Below, piece after piece: positions 22,635 through 29,980 of a stretch of DNA of 30,264 bases. The notes under the pieces were generated by a model. That model ran no database searches. It was not told the DNA's origin and saw only the letters and a list, made by a program, of their open reading frames with translations. The first letter of the stretch is position 1. Each line of letters starts with the position of its first letter. Both the position numbers and the translations under genes were made by a program. The DNA comes from JAWWPG01 sp037719575 (GTDB taxonomy: Bacteria; Actinomycetota; Actinomycetes; Propionibacteriales; Nocardioidaceae), in assembly GCA_037719575.1 (NCBI GenBank), contig JBBJMF010000028.1, positions 1 through 30,264 of the forward strand. The letters are read 5' to 3'.

Positions 22635-23691
22635 GTGGCCCCCTGTGCCGCAAGGGCTCCCGGGCGAAACGGCGGAGACCTGCCGCGGGTTCCACAACGG
22701 CATCGAAACCGAGCTCGCGAGCGGCCCTTGCCGGGCTCGCGACGACATGCCGGACGTCTCCGAGGCGGAACTCGCCGGTCACCTGCGCCTCGACGGGCGG
22801 GCCCTCGACGCCATGCCCGACGAGTAGCGCCACGTCGGCGATGGAGATCGGAGACCCTGAGCAGACGTTGTACGCCGACACGGAGCCGCGCGGCCGCGCG
22901 GTCACCGCGCCGACCGCCACGACGTTGGCCGCAGCCACGTCGTGGACGTGGACGAAGTCGCGCATCTGGGCGCCGTCCTCGAACACGCGAGGAGCTTCGC
23001 CGCGCTCCAGCGCCGACCGGAAGAGGGCCGCGACCCCCGAGTACGGGGTGTCTGCCGGCATCCCCGGCCCGTAGACGTTGTGGTAGCGCAGGGCGATCGC
23101 CGTGCCGCCGGTCTGCCGCGCCCATGCCGCCACGAAGTGCTCCTGGGCCACCTTGCTGGCCGCATAGCCGCTTCGCGGGGACAGCACCGCGCTCTCGTCG
23201 ACAGCCCGCCAGCCCATCGGCTTCGCGCAGCGGGGGCACCCGACGTCGAACCGGCCGGTCCGCAGGCTCTCGACGCTCCGGGTCGTCGCGGCCTGGTCGC
23301 CATGGTCAGGGCAGGCGTAGCGACCGTCGCCGTAGACGACCATGGACGAGGCGAGCACCAGCCGACCGACGCGCTGCGCTGCCATCGCGGCGAGCAGGCT
23401 GGCCGTCCCGAGGACGTTGTGCGCGGCGAAGCGCGGCAGGTCGGCGGCGGTCACCCCGGCACCGACCATGGCCGCCTGATGACAGACCACGTCGATCCCC
23501 GGCAGCAGCAGCTCGATGGACGGGCCGTCCCTGACGTCGATGCAGGAAAGCTCTGAGTCCGTCGGCCGCTCGTCCCCGTGTGCCTGGGGGATGAAGGCGT
23601 CGAGGCCGATGACGTCGTGACCACCGGCACGGAGCGCCGCGGTGACCGCGGACCCGATGAAACCGGCGGCGCCCGTCACGAGCACCCTCAC
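22621..23691 (-). CDS. NAD-dependent sugar epimerase (SDR) with Cys/His insertion
   Basis: A 356-residue extended SDR. It starts at the GTG at 23691 (VRVLVTGAAGFIGSAV; TGxxGxxG at 6–13) and shows Ser115/116 in ASSMVVYG and Y176xxxK180 (YAASK). Between these lies an insertion with C127, H130, C152 and C155 (CPDH…CPRC), a possible zinc-binding knuckle like the one I recall in dTDP-rhamnose 4-epimerase-type enzymes. The sequence YGPGMPADTPYSGVAALF matches nucleotide-sugar epimerases. GTGA overlap with the MTA phosphorylase gene implies coupled translation. If it works on a methylthiopentose derivative, it would catalyse the ribo-to-xylo change at C3. It corresponds in position to Rv0536 (galE3). 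Confidence 0.85.
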   Translation of the reverse strand: MRVLVTGAAGFIGSAVTAALRAGGHDVIGLDAFIPQAHGDERPTDSELSCIDVRDGPSIELLLPGIDVVCHQAAMVGAGVTAADLPRFAAHNVLGTASLLAAMAAQRVGRLVLASSMVVYGDGRYACPDHGDQAATTRSVESLRTGRFDVGCPRCAKPMGWRAVDESAVLSPRSGYAASKVAQEHFVAAWARQTGGTAIALRYHNVYGPGMPADTPYSGVAALFRSALERGEAPRVFEDGAQMRDFVHVHDVAAANVVAVGAVTARPRGSVSAYNVCSGSPISIADVALLVGHGVEGPPVEAQVTGEFRLGDVRHVVASPARAARELGFDAVVEPAAGLRRFAREPLRHRGPPTSP

Positions 23692-24500
23692 GGCAGCTCG
23701 ACCGGCAGCGTGATGCCGTCGAGGGCTTCGGCGCACCGACAACCTGCCCGCTCGTCCGGCAGCCCGGCGACGACGCGCTCGAGGAGCTCGCGCATCGCGG
23801 TGATGTTCTCCGCGAACTCTCTGAACACCGTTGCCTGGTTGACGCTTTCCGCGTCCGAGATGCCGGCGTCACGATCGGTCACAAGGGCGATCGTCGCGTA
23901 GCAGAGGGCGAGCTCCCGGGCCAGGACGGCCTCCGGGTGCCCGGTCATGTTGACGAGCGACCAGCCCTGCCTGGCGAACCACTGCGACTCCGCACGCGTC
24001 GAGAACCGCGGGCCCTCGACCACGACCATCGTCGAGCCGGCGACGACGTCTGCCGACGCCGACGACAAGGCGGTGCGCAGGCTGGGACAGTAGGGGTCGG
24101 CGAACGGGACGTGCACCGCACCTTCGTCGAAGAACGTCTGGGCTCGGCCGGACGTCCTGTCCACCAGCTGGTCGGGAACGACGAGTGCTCCCGGCCCGAG
24201 CTCGTCCCGCAGGCTCCCGACCGCGCACGGCGCCAGCACCCGCCGGACACCGAGTGAGCGCAGGGCCCACATGTTCGCCCGGTAGTTGATCCGGTGCGGG
24301 GGGTGCTCGTGGCGGCGACCGTGCCGAGGCAGGAACGCCACCGCCCGGCCCTCGACCTCCCCGACCGATACCGGCGCCGAGGGGTCGCCGTACGGCGTCG
24401 CCACCGGCACCGGCCGCGGATGCTCGAGGAACTCGTAGAACCCCGAACCCCCGATCACCGCGACGTCCGCGGCTCGCGACTGCATCGGGGGCGACGGCAT
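23688..24500 (-). CDS. S-methyl-5'-thioadenosine phosphorylase
   Basis: A 270-residue purine-nucleoside-phosphorylase-family enzyme that splits methylthioadenosine with phosphate into adenine and 5-methylthioribose-1-phosphate. Seen: VIGGSGFYEF (phosphate loop, about 15–24), PRHGRRHEHPPHRINYRAN (about 58–76), VVVEGPRFSTRAES, NMTGHPEAVLARE, and TDRDAG. Both Asp of the TDxDxx motif that reads the 6-amino group of adenine are kept, favouring MTA over methylthioinosine. No other methionine-salvage gene (mtnA, mtnB and so on) lies in this window; instead it is coupled to a sugar epimerase, so its methylthioribose-1-phosphate may feed a surface sugar. ATG 24500 has no clear ribosome binding site; CAGACT lies 6 nt upstream. 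Confidence 0.92.
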   Translation of the reverse strand: MPSPPMQSRAADVAVIGGSGFYEFLEHPRPVPVATPYGDPSAPVSVGEVEGRAVAFLPRHGRRHEHPPHRINYRANMWALRSLGVRRVLAPCAVGSLRDELGPGALVVPDQLVDRTSGRAQTFFDEGAVHVPFADPYCPSLRTALSSASADVVAGSTMVVVEGPRFSTRAESQWFARQGWSLVNMTGHPEAVLARELALCYATIALVTDRDAGISDAESVNQATVFREFAENITAMRELLERVVAGLPDERAGCRCAEALDGITLPVELP

Positions 24501-24519
24501 GGCGCAAGTCTGACACGGC

Positions 24520-24531
24520 CCGTCGCGACGG
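24520..24531. promoter_or_regulatory. 12-bp perfect palindrome upstream of MTA phosphorylase
   Basis: CCGTCGCGACGG is self-complementary and lies about 20 bp before the phosphorylase start, overlapping where a promoter should be. It may be an operator; in GC-rich DNA a 12-bp palindrome can also occur by chance. Confidence 0.3.
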
Positions 24532-24563
24532 ACTGGCCCGAAAGGGCTATCGCCAGGCCGAGC

Positions 24564-25382
24564 TCACTTCAGCAGCAGCACGCCAACGCGGCGACCTGCC
24601 ACGAGCAGTCCCACCGTGCCCATCGCAGCGAGGTAGGCGACCGACAACAGAGCGCTCCACCCCAGGGTTCCCAAAGCCATGCCACGGAGCAGCGAGACCC
24701 CTTGGTACAAGGGCGTGCAGCGCACCACCCACTGGATCGCGTCCGGGTAGGTCGAGATCGGGTAGAACGTGGCCGAGAACAGGAACATCGGCATGATCGC
24801 CAGCTGGACGAACTCGAAGTCCTGCCAGCTGCGCATCCATGTGGTCAGCGCCATCCCCGCGCCAGCGAACGCATAGCCGATGAGCATCGTGGCCGGGAGG
24901 GCGAGGAGCATCCACCACGAGCTGACCAGCCCCATCGCCAGCATCACGCCGATGAACACCAGCGAGTAGCAGGCGCCGCGCAAGAGCGCCCAGGTGATCT
25001 CACCTCGTGCGACGTCACCAGGTCGCAGCGGCGTGGCGAGCATCGCGTCGTAGAGCTTGGCGTACTTCATCTTGAAGAAGATGTTGTACGTCGCGTCGAA
25101 GAGCGCGCCGTTCATGGCCGACGTCGCCAACATGGCAGGCGCGACGAACTCGACGTACCCGACCCGCGTGCCGTCGCCGAGGGTGAAGTGACCCACCAGC
25201 CCGCCCACGCCGACGCCGATCGCCAGCAGGTAGAGGATCGGCTCGAGCATGCCGCTCACGAACACCACCCAGCCGCGGCGGTAGACGAGGAAGTTGCGCT
25301 CGACGACGCGCCAGTGGCGCGCGCCGAGGACAGGCAGCACTCGTGGGCCGAGCGTGCCGCGAGGGGTGACCGTCGCGGTCAC
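24564..25382 (-). CDS. ABC-2 type transporter permease (NodJ/DrrB-like), distal
   Basis: A 272-residue membrane protein with six hydrophobic segments. It shows conserved features of ABC-2 permeases of the NodJ/DrrB branch: VYRRGWVVFVSGMLEPILYLLAIGVGVGG near the N-terminus and LFSATFYPISTYPDAIQWVVRCTPLYQGVSLLRG near the C-terminus (FSGxFFPxxxxP type). The ATG at 25382 overlaps the preceding permease's stop (ATGA). It is the last gene of an ATPase–permease–permease operon. Substrate unknown; daunorubicin-resistance-like transporters and lipid exporters share this architecture. It is a separate system from the exporter at 4559–7319. Confidence 0.88.
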   Translation of the reverse strand: MTATVTPRGTLGPRVLPVLGARHWRVVERNFLVYRRGWVVFVSGMLEPILYLLAIGVGVGGLVGHFTLGDGTRVGYVEFVAPAMLATSAMNGALFDATYNIFFKMKYAKLYDAMLATPLRPGDVARGEITWALLRGACYSLVFIGVMLAMGLVSSWWMLLALPATMLIGYAFAGAGMALTTWMRSWQDFEFVQLAIMPMFLFSATFYPISTYPDAIQWVVRCTPLYQGVSLLRGMALGTLGWSALLSVAYLAAMGTVGLLVAGRRVGVLLLK

Positions 25383-26182
25383 TGCGACAGCCTCTTACGG
25401 AAGCCGCTCACCGCGAGGAACCAGCCTGCGACGAGCCAGCCGGTGAGGTAGGCGAGATGGCCGAGGGTCGCCCCCGCGTGCACGTCCGCGGCGGTCAACA
25501 TCCGACAGAGGTCCACGCCGTGCCAGATCGGGGTCAGGTAGGCGAGCCACGCGAAGCCGCCCAGCTGGGTGATCGGGAAGAACGCGCCGCTGAAGAGGAT
25601 CATCGGCATCAGCGCGAGGCGGAAGAGCAGCGAGAAGCCGCTCTCGCTCGTCATCCGTGAGCTCAGCCCGATGATCGGGGCCGCGTGCGCAAGACCGACC
25701 AGCACGACGACACCGAGCGCCGCGACTGCCCCGGGCAAGTCGTGCAGGGCGCCGTAGGCCGCCATCACCAGCAGGAACACCCCACACGCGGCGAGGATCC
25801 GGAACGCGATGAAGACAAGCTGCGCGAACACGATGTCGACGGCGTCGAGCGGAGTGGCCGCCATCGAGTAGTAGAAGCGCTGCCACTTGAAACCGCTCAT
25901 CACGGGGTAGGTCGACTCGAACATCGCCGTCTGCATAGCCGTCGTGGCGAGCAGCCCCGGCGCGATGAACGCGAGGTAGGTCAACCCCCCGAGCGCGCGC
26001 TGGCCCGATGTCGTGTCCACGAAGCTGCCGAGCCCCACGCCCATGGCGGTCAGGTAGAGGAACGGCATCAGGAAGCTGGTCACCACGGTCCCGCGCCAGG
26101 TGCGCTTGAGCACCGTCGTCCAGTAGTCGGTCTGCCGGGCGGCGAGCCTGGGAACCCGGAAGGTGAGTGACGTCATCGCCAT
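25379..26182 (-). CDS. ABC-2 type transporter permease, proximal
   Basis: A 267-residue permease with six hydrophobic segments, similar in layout to the next gene (FLMPFLYLTAMGVGLGSFVD near residues 38–57; LFSGAFFPITQLGGFAWLAYLTPIWHGVDLCR near 200–231). The pair probably forms a heterodimer. The ATG at 26182 lies 2 bp after the ATPase stop; another in-frame ATG at 26176 (MTSLTF) is equally possible. A longer in-frame reading upstream is only the antisense-like shadow of the ATPase gene. Confidence 0.88.
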   Translation of the reverse strand: MAMTSLTFRVPRLAARQTDYWTTVLKRTWRGTVVTSFLMPFLYLTAMGVGLGSFVDTTSGQRALGGLTYLAFIAPGLLATTAMQTAMFESTYPVMSGFKWQRFYYSMAATPLDAVDIVFAQLVFIAFRILAACGVFLLVMAAYGALHDLPGAVAALGVVVLVGLAHAAPIIGLSSRMTSESGFSLLFRLALMPMILFSGAFFPITQLGGFAWLAYLTPIWHGVDLCRMLTAADVHAGATLGHLAYLTGWLVAGWFLAVSGFRKRLSQ

Positions 26183-26184
26183 CG

Positions 26185-27126
26185 TCAGTCCACCAGAGTG
26201 CGGCCGGTGAGGCGCAGGAACACGTCCTCGAGGGTCGAGCGACGGACCAGCGACGACAAGGGGACGAGCCCTCTGTCGTGTACGGCGCCGGCCGCCGCCT
26301 CGCCGTCGTCGGTGTAGAGCAGCAGCCGGTCGGGAAGCGCTTCGACCCGCTCGGCGAGGTCGGCCAGCTTGGTCGCCATCACCTCGTTCTCGCCGACGCC
26401 GAACCGCAGCTCGGTCACCTCGCGGGTGGAGTGCTGGGCGATCAGCTCGGCGGGCGAGCCGGCCGCGACGATCAGCCCCTTGTCCATCACGACGAGCCGG
26501 TCGCAGAGCTGCTCGGCCTCGTCCATGTAGTGCGTCGTCAGCACGAGCGTCACACCCTGCTGCTTCAGCCGGAACAGCCGGTCCCAGAGCTGGTGGCGCG
26601 CCTGGGGGTCGAGTCCCGTGGTGGGCTCGTCGAGCAGCAGCAGGTCGGGCTCGTTGATGAGCGAGCGGGCGATGGTCAGCCGCCGCTTCATCCCGCCGGA
26701 GAGCTGCTCGACCAGGACGTCCGCCTTCTCGGTCAGCTGGACGAACGCCAGCAGCTCGTCGGTGCGCGCCGACGCCTCCTTCCGGCTGAGACCGAAGTAG
26801 CGGCCGTAGACCACGAGGTTCTCGTGGACCCGGAGCTCGTTGTCGAGCGAGTCCTCCTGGGGGCAGATCCCGATCCGGGCCCGGATCTCGGGCCCCTGGG
26901 TGGCCGGGTCCATCCCGAGGATCGACAAGGTGCCCGACGTCACCGGGGACACGGCGGCGATCATCCGCATCGTGGACGACTTCCCGGCACCGTTCGGGCC
27001 GAGGAACCCGAAGGCCTCCCCCCGGAAGACGTCGACGTCGACGCCCTTCACGGCCTCGAACTCGCCGTACGACTTGCGCAGCCCCTTGGCGATGACCATC
27101 AGCGGTCTCGTCGCGTCGCAAGTCAC
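26185..27126 (-). CDS. ABC transporter ATPase (DrrA/NodI-like)
   Basis: A 313-residue nucleotide-binding subunit. Walker A is GPNGAGKS (43–50), the signature LSGGM (142–146), Walker B LLLDEPTTGLD (163–173) and the H-loop histidine about 199 (TTHYMDEAEQLCDR). The C-terminal 90 residues, ending STLEDVFLRLTGRTL, are typical of drug/lipid export ATPases of the DrrA/NodI group. I prefer the GTG at 27126 because TAGGGT lies 8 nt upstream; an ATG at 27099 immediately before VIAKGLRKSYG is the alternative. It heads the operon with two permeases and is divergent from the ECF sigma-factor gene. Confidence 0.92.
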   Translation of the reverse strand: MTCDATRPLMVIAKGLRKSYGEFEAVKGVDVDVFRGEAFGFLGPNGAGKSSTMRMIAAVSPVTSGTLSILGMDPATQGPEIRARIGICPQEDSLDNELRVHENLVVYGRYFGLSRKEASARTDELLAFVQLTEKADVLVEQLSGGMKRRLTIARSLINEPDLLLLDEPTTGLDPQARHQLWDRLFRLKQQGVTLVLTTHYMDEAEQLCDRLVVMDKGLIVAAGSPAELIAQHSTREVTELRFGVGENEVMATKLADLAERVEALPDRLLLYTDDGEAAAGAVHDRGLVPLSSLVRRSTLEDVFLRLTGRTLVD

Positions 27127-27134
27127 GACATCCG

Positions 27135-27140
27135 ACCCTA
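27135..27140 (-). promoter_or_regulatory. -10 box for near-leaderless ABC ATPase transcript
   Basis: TAGGGT on the minus strand ends 8 nt before the GTG at 27126, with no Shine–Dalgarno visible. It supports the GTG start and a leaderless or very short-leader message. Confidence 0.35.
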
Positions 27141-27292
27141 GTGTCGGGCGCCCACAGATCCCAGCCGGCCGGTCGAGATCCAACAGCCGTCGTACCCTCA
27201 GCGACGCGCGCGGTGAGCCCGTACCGTGCCACATCTCGCGCCGGTCCGGTGGCAGGATGAGCACGCCCGCCCGGCACGATCTCGGGGCGGCA

Positions 27293-27319
27293 GGCAACCG
27301 AACCGAACCCTGGGACGTC
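27293..27319 (+). promoter_or_regulatory. Possible ECF-type autoregulated promoter of the sigma-factor gene
   Basis: GGCAACC (27293–27299), a 16-bp spacer and CGTC (27316–27319) fit the AAC/CGTC pattern of ECF sigma promoters, about 70 bp before the sigma-factor ATG. The -35 region continues as an ACCGA-type short repeat (AACCGAACCGAACC), which makes the register uncertain. Autoregulation is inferred. Confidence 0.4.
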
Positions 27320-27389
27320 CTCGGCTTGAGGTGACGACACTCATGACCGAAGGTGCGAGTCCCGGCAGAGCCCTGTCGGGGGTGGCTGG

Positions 27390-27896
27390 ATGCGTGACGA
27401 GGACCGCGAGACCTTCGACGCGTTCGTCCGCGCCAGGCTGCCGGACCTGGTCAGGTTCGGCCGCTCGCTCACCGGCTCGACCGAGGCCGCTCAGGACCTG
27501 GTCCAGGACGCGCTCGAGCGGACCCTGCTCGCCTGGAACCGGGTCGACTCGCGCGACGACCCGGAGGGCTACGTTCGACGCGTCATGGTCAACCGCAACA
27601 TCAGCATCTGGCGCAAGTTCGGCCGCGAGCACCCGACCGACCAGGTCAAGGACCGCGGATCCGAGGACGCGCACTTCGACGACGACCTGTGGCAGGCGCT
27701 GCGCTCCCTGCCGCCGAAGCAGCGGGCGGTGATCGCGCTGCGCTACTACGAGGACATGTCCGAGGCCGACATAGCCCGCACACTCGACTGCTCGGTCGGC
27801 ACCGTGAAGAGCCAGGCGTCGAAGGCCCTCGCCAAGCTCCGGCTGCTCGTCCCGCGCGAAGAGGGCCCGGTGAGCCCCGAGGGCATGCTGCGATGA
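27390..27896 (+). CDS. ECF (SigE-family) RNA polymerase sigma factor
   Basis: A 168-residue alternative sigma factor. Region 2 spans about residues 8–75 (FDAFVRARLPDLVRFGRSLTG…AAQDLVQDALERTLLAW…DPEGYVRRVMVNRN). Region 4 spans about 105–155, with the recognition HTH (DMSEADIARTLDCSVGTVKSQASKALAKLR). It matches the small SigE-like ECF group common in actinobacteria (TIGR02983 type). The ATG at 27390 has a G-rich stretch upstream. Its stop overlaps the start of the following membrane protein (ATGA), the usual arrangement of ECF factor and its anti-sigma or sensor gene. Confidence 0.93.
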   Translation: MRDEDRETFDAFVRARLPDLVRFGRSLTGSTEAAQDLVQDALERTLLAWNRVDSRDDPEGYVRRVMVNRNISIWRKFGREHPTDQVKDRGSEDAHFDDDLWQALRSLPPKQRAVIALRYYEDMSEADIARTLDCSVGTVKSQASKALAKLRLLVPREEGPVSPEGMLR

Positions 27897-29281
27897 CCAC
27901 CGACGACGACGATCTCGAACGCCGGCTCCACAGCGCCTTCACCCGGCCACGACCGAGTGACGGGATGGACGCGGACGAGATGCTGTCCCGCGTGCATCGC
28001 GGGGCCACGGTACGACGGGTCCGGCGCGTCGTCTCCGGCACGGCCGTGGCCGCGCTGGCCCTCGCAGGCGGTGGCTTCGCGATCGGCGCGAGCGGCTACC
28101 TCGATGACACCCGGGAGCCGGTGGCGTCCGACCCCACGACCGGTCCGCCGACCCTCGACACGTTCTCCTCCATCCCGTCGTCCGCGGGCTCCCCCTCGTC
28201 GCGATACAAGGTGTCGGTCGGCACCCCGCCACCGCTGTCAGGGGGGACGGTCAGGGTCGCCCCTCATGGCCCGATCGCCGCCGCCGACGTACACCCGGTC
28301 TCGTTGACCGCCACCGGCACCGACCACCAGTGGGTGCTTGCCCGGACGCCGGGTGGTGGCTGCGGCCGGGCAGCGTGCGCCACCGTGTTCACGACGCCCG
28401 ACCACGGCGGCCGCTGGACCGACGTGGGCCAGCTGCCCGCTCCCCCGGCGACCAGTGACGACCCGGGTCCGACCTCGGTCAGCCAGCTGCGCTTCACGAG
28501 GCGGACCGACGGGTCGGAGACCTACGACGGCTGGGCCTACGGCGGGGGCCTGCTGAGCACCCACGACTCGGGCCGCACCTGGTCCGCCGGCTCCGGACCG
28601 CCGGGTCGGGTGACGCAGCTCGAGGCTTGGGGAGACGTCGTCTACGCCGGGGTGTCGAACCCCGGGCCTGGCGACGACACAGCAACGCTCTACCGGTCCT
28701 CGACGGCCAGCGACGACTGGCAGCCGGTCCCGGTCGGACCCGGTCTGACCAGCGTGCAGGCGCTGGCGGCGGCCAAGGACATCCTCGGGCTCGTCGACTC
28801 GGGCGGGCTGCACCCGGTCCTGTACCTCAGCACGGACGGGCTCGACTGGCAGCGTCAGGCCGCCTGCCCCGTCGGCTTCGACCCGCAGGCACTCTCCACG
28901 GCCACCGACACCGTGACGGACGTGAGCTCGCTGTGGGTCACCTGCAGCGACCCGACCTCCTCGGTGGTCCGCTACACCGACACGACCGACCCCGGCTCCT
29001 GGCACCCGGTGCAGGCCGGCTCCTTCGGCGCCGCGGGCATTGTCGCCGCGCGGACGCCGACCACGGCGCTCGTGGCGGACGCGAGCCTCGGCGGGATCGT
29101 GGAGGTCTCCGCCACCGCGCCGACCCGGCAGGTGCTGGCGGGCGACGTCGGGGCGCCGGTGTTCCTCGGTTTCACCAACGACACCCACGGCTACCTGCTG
29201 GAGTCCGACGGCACGATGATCGCGACGACGGACGGCGGCGCCAACTGGTCGTCGTACGCCGTCTCCGACACTGCCCCCTGA
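27893..29281 (+). CDS. Membrane-anchored Asp-box beta-propeller protein, probable partner of the ECF sigma factor
   Basis: A 462-residue protein: an acidic cytoplasmic N-terminus (1–44), one membrane helix (about 47–68), a Pro/Ser/Thr-rich linker (75–120), then an extracytoplasmic repeat domain. Four Asp-box motifs (S/T-x-D-x-G-x-x-W type) are visible: TTPDHGGRWTDVG, STHDSGRTWSAG, STDGLDWQ and TTDGGANWSSYA, as in sialidase/Ycf48-like propellers. I see no sialidase catalytic residues. The cytoplasmic segment is short and lacks a zinc-finger HxxxCxxC anti-sigma motif. It may sense a glycan or protein outside and hold the sigma factor by its N-terminus. The start overlaps the sigma-factor stop by 4 bp. 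Its last codons are duplicated 690 bp downstream. Confidence 0.8.
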   Translation: MTTDDDDLERRLHSAFTRPRPSDGMDADEMLSRVHRGATVRRVRRVVSGTAVAALALAGGGFAIGASGYLDDTREPVASDPTTGPPTLDTFSSIPSSAGSPSSRYKVSVGTPPPLSGGTVRVAPHGPIAAADVHPVSLTATGTDHQWVLARTPGGGCGRAACATVFTTPDHGGRWTDVGQLPAPPATSDDPGPTSVSQLRFTRRTDGSETYDGWAYGGGLLSTHDSGRTWSAGSGPPGRVTQLEAWGDVVYAGVSNPGPGDDTATLYRSSTASDDWQPVPVGPGLTSVQALAAAKDILGLVDSGGLHPVLYLSTDGLDWQRQAACPVGFDPQALSTATDTVTDVSSLWVTCSDPTSSVVRYTDTTDPGSWHPVQAGSFGAAGIVAARTPTTALVADASLGGIVEVSATAPTRQVLAGDVGAPVFLGFTNDTHGYLLESDGTMIATTDGGANWSSYAVSDTAP

Positions 29282-29287
29282 CCCTGG
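29256..29287 (+). repeat. Direct repeat, copy 1 (3' end of propeller gene)
   Basis: Thirty-two bases covering the last codons and stop of the propeller gene. They recur at 29949–29980 with two mismatches (positions 7 and 17 of the unit). The two copies bracket the kinase gene. Confidence 0.8.
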
Positions 29288-29297
29288 CTGGTGGGAC

Positions 29298-29813
29298 TCA
29301 TGCCCAGCCCGTGATGTCGATGATCTCGAGCGCCACATCCTCGACTGCGCGATCTTCGGTGGACACCCTCGAAACCCATGCGGGACTCACATCGTCGAGC
29401 TCCAGGGCTGCCTGGGCACTTCGGGCAAGATGCACCTCGAGGCCGCTACCGATTTCGCGCCTCGTCAGTCGATCGCGCGTTGACCGGTCGCTGCACGTGA
29501 GCAACACCCCGATCACGCGTGGATTGTCGCCCATCGCCTCGGCAATCTCATCGGACATGGTGACGCTCACCGTGTTCGTGAGGACAAGGCGCGAGTAACC
29601 CAGCGCGACGTAGTTCCGCCAGATGGCTCGGAGGTTCTTCTCGGCGAGACCGTGTGCCCACGGCGCGGGGTAGGCGAGATCCAAATTGTCCCCTTCCACG
29701 ATGCAGTGCCGAACCTGGCGAGCTGCGAGCTGCGCGTGGATCTCGTGCGCCACGCTCGTCTTGCCGACACCAGACCGTCCCCCAAGGAGAAGCACTTGCG
29801 TTCGTCCGGACAC
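29298..29813 (-). CDS. P-loop kinase-like protein (AAA family)
   Basis: A 171-residue protein with Walker A GGRSGVGKTS near the N-terminus, EGDNLDLAYP (a substrate/LID-like acidic segment), and SDRSTRDRLTRREIGSGLE, a C-terminal arginine-rich lid as in small-molecule or nucleoside kinases. The substrate is unknown. I chose GTG 29813 (SGRTQVLLLGG), close to the P-loop; GTG 29831 or a TTG at 29906 would add residues without clear homology. Codon use is visibly less GC-biased than in neighbours. It lies opposite to the propeller gene and between two 32-bp direct repeats, which suggests that it arrived as a cassette. Confidence 0.75.
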   Translation of the reverse strand: MSGRTQVLLLGGRSGVGKTSVAHEIHAQLAARQVRHCIVEGDNLDLAYPAPWAHGLAEKNLRAIWRNYVALGYSRLVLTNTVSVTMSDEIAEAMGDNPRVIGVLLTCSDRSTRDRLTRREIGSGLEVHLARSAQAALELDDVSPAWVSRVSTEDRAVEDVALEIIDITGWA

Positions 29814-29948
29814 GCAGCCAGAGTTCCACACACTGGGCCGTCCATTGGTGACCCAGTTGCGGGATCGTGTGACGGGTGAGGCGACAAAGCGGACGGGATC
29901 GCGCAAAAAATTCGCAATCTACCAGCACGACGCGGATCGTGAGGCTCG

Positions 29949-29980
29949 ACGCCGGCTCCGACACCGCCCCCTGACCCTGG
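29949..29980 (+). repeat. Direct repeat, copy 2
   Basis: 30 of 32 bases match 29256–29287. In frame it would read …GSDTAP followed by TGA, as at the end of the propeller protein (…SDTAP). It is a stranded copy of a propeller gene's 3' end, on the far side of the kinase gene. Confidence 0.8.

Noticed and set aside
25379..27340. A 653-residue minus-strand frame that would fuse a long N-terminus to the proximal ABC permease
   Set aside because: The first 386 residues are the wrong frame of the ABC ATPase; the real permease starts at 26182.
29286..29309. GGCTGG…CCAGCC hairpin as a terminator after the propeller gene
   Set aside because: The arms are only 6 bp, there is no U-tract, and one arm lies in the kinase coding region; too weak to list.
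29256..29980. An insertion sequence or integron cassette
   Set aside because: No transposase, integrase, terminal inverted repeats or attC-like structure are visible. The bracketing direct repeats are reported as an observation only.
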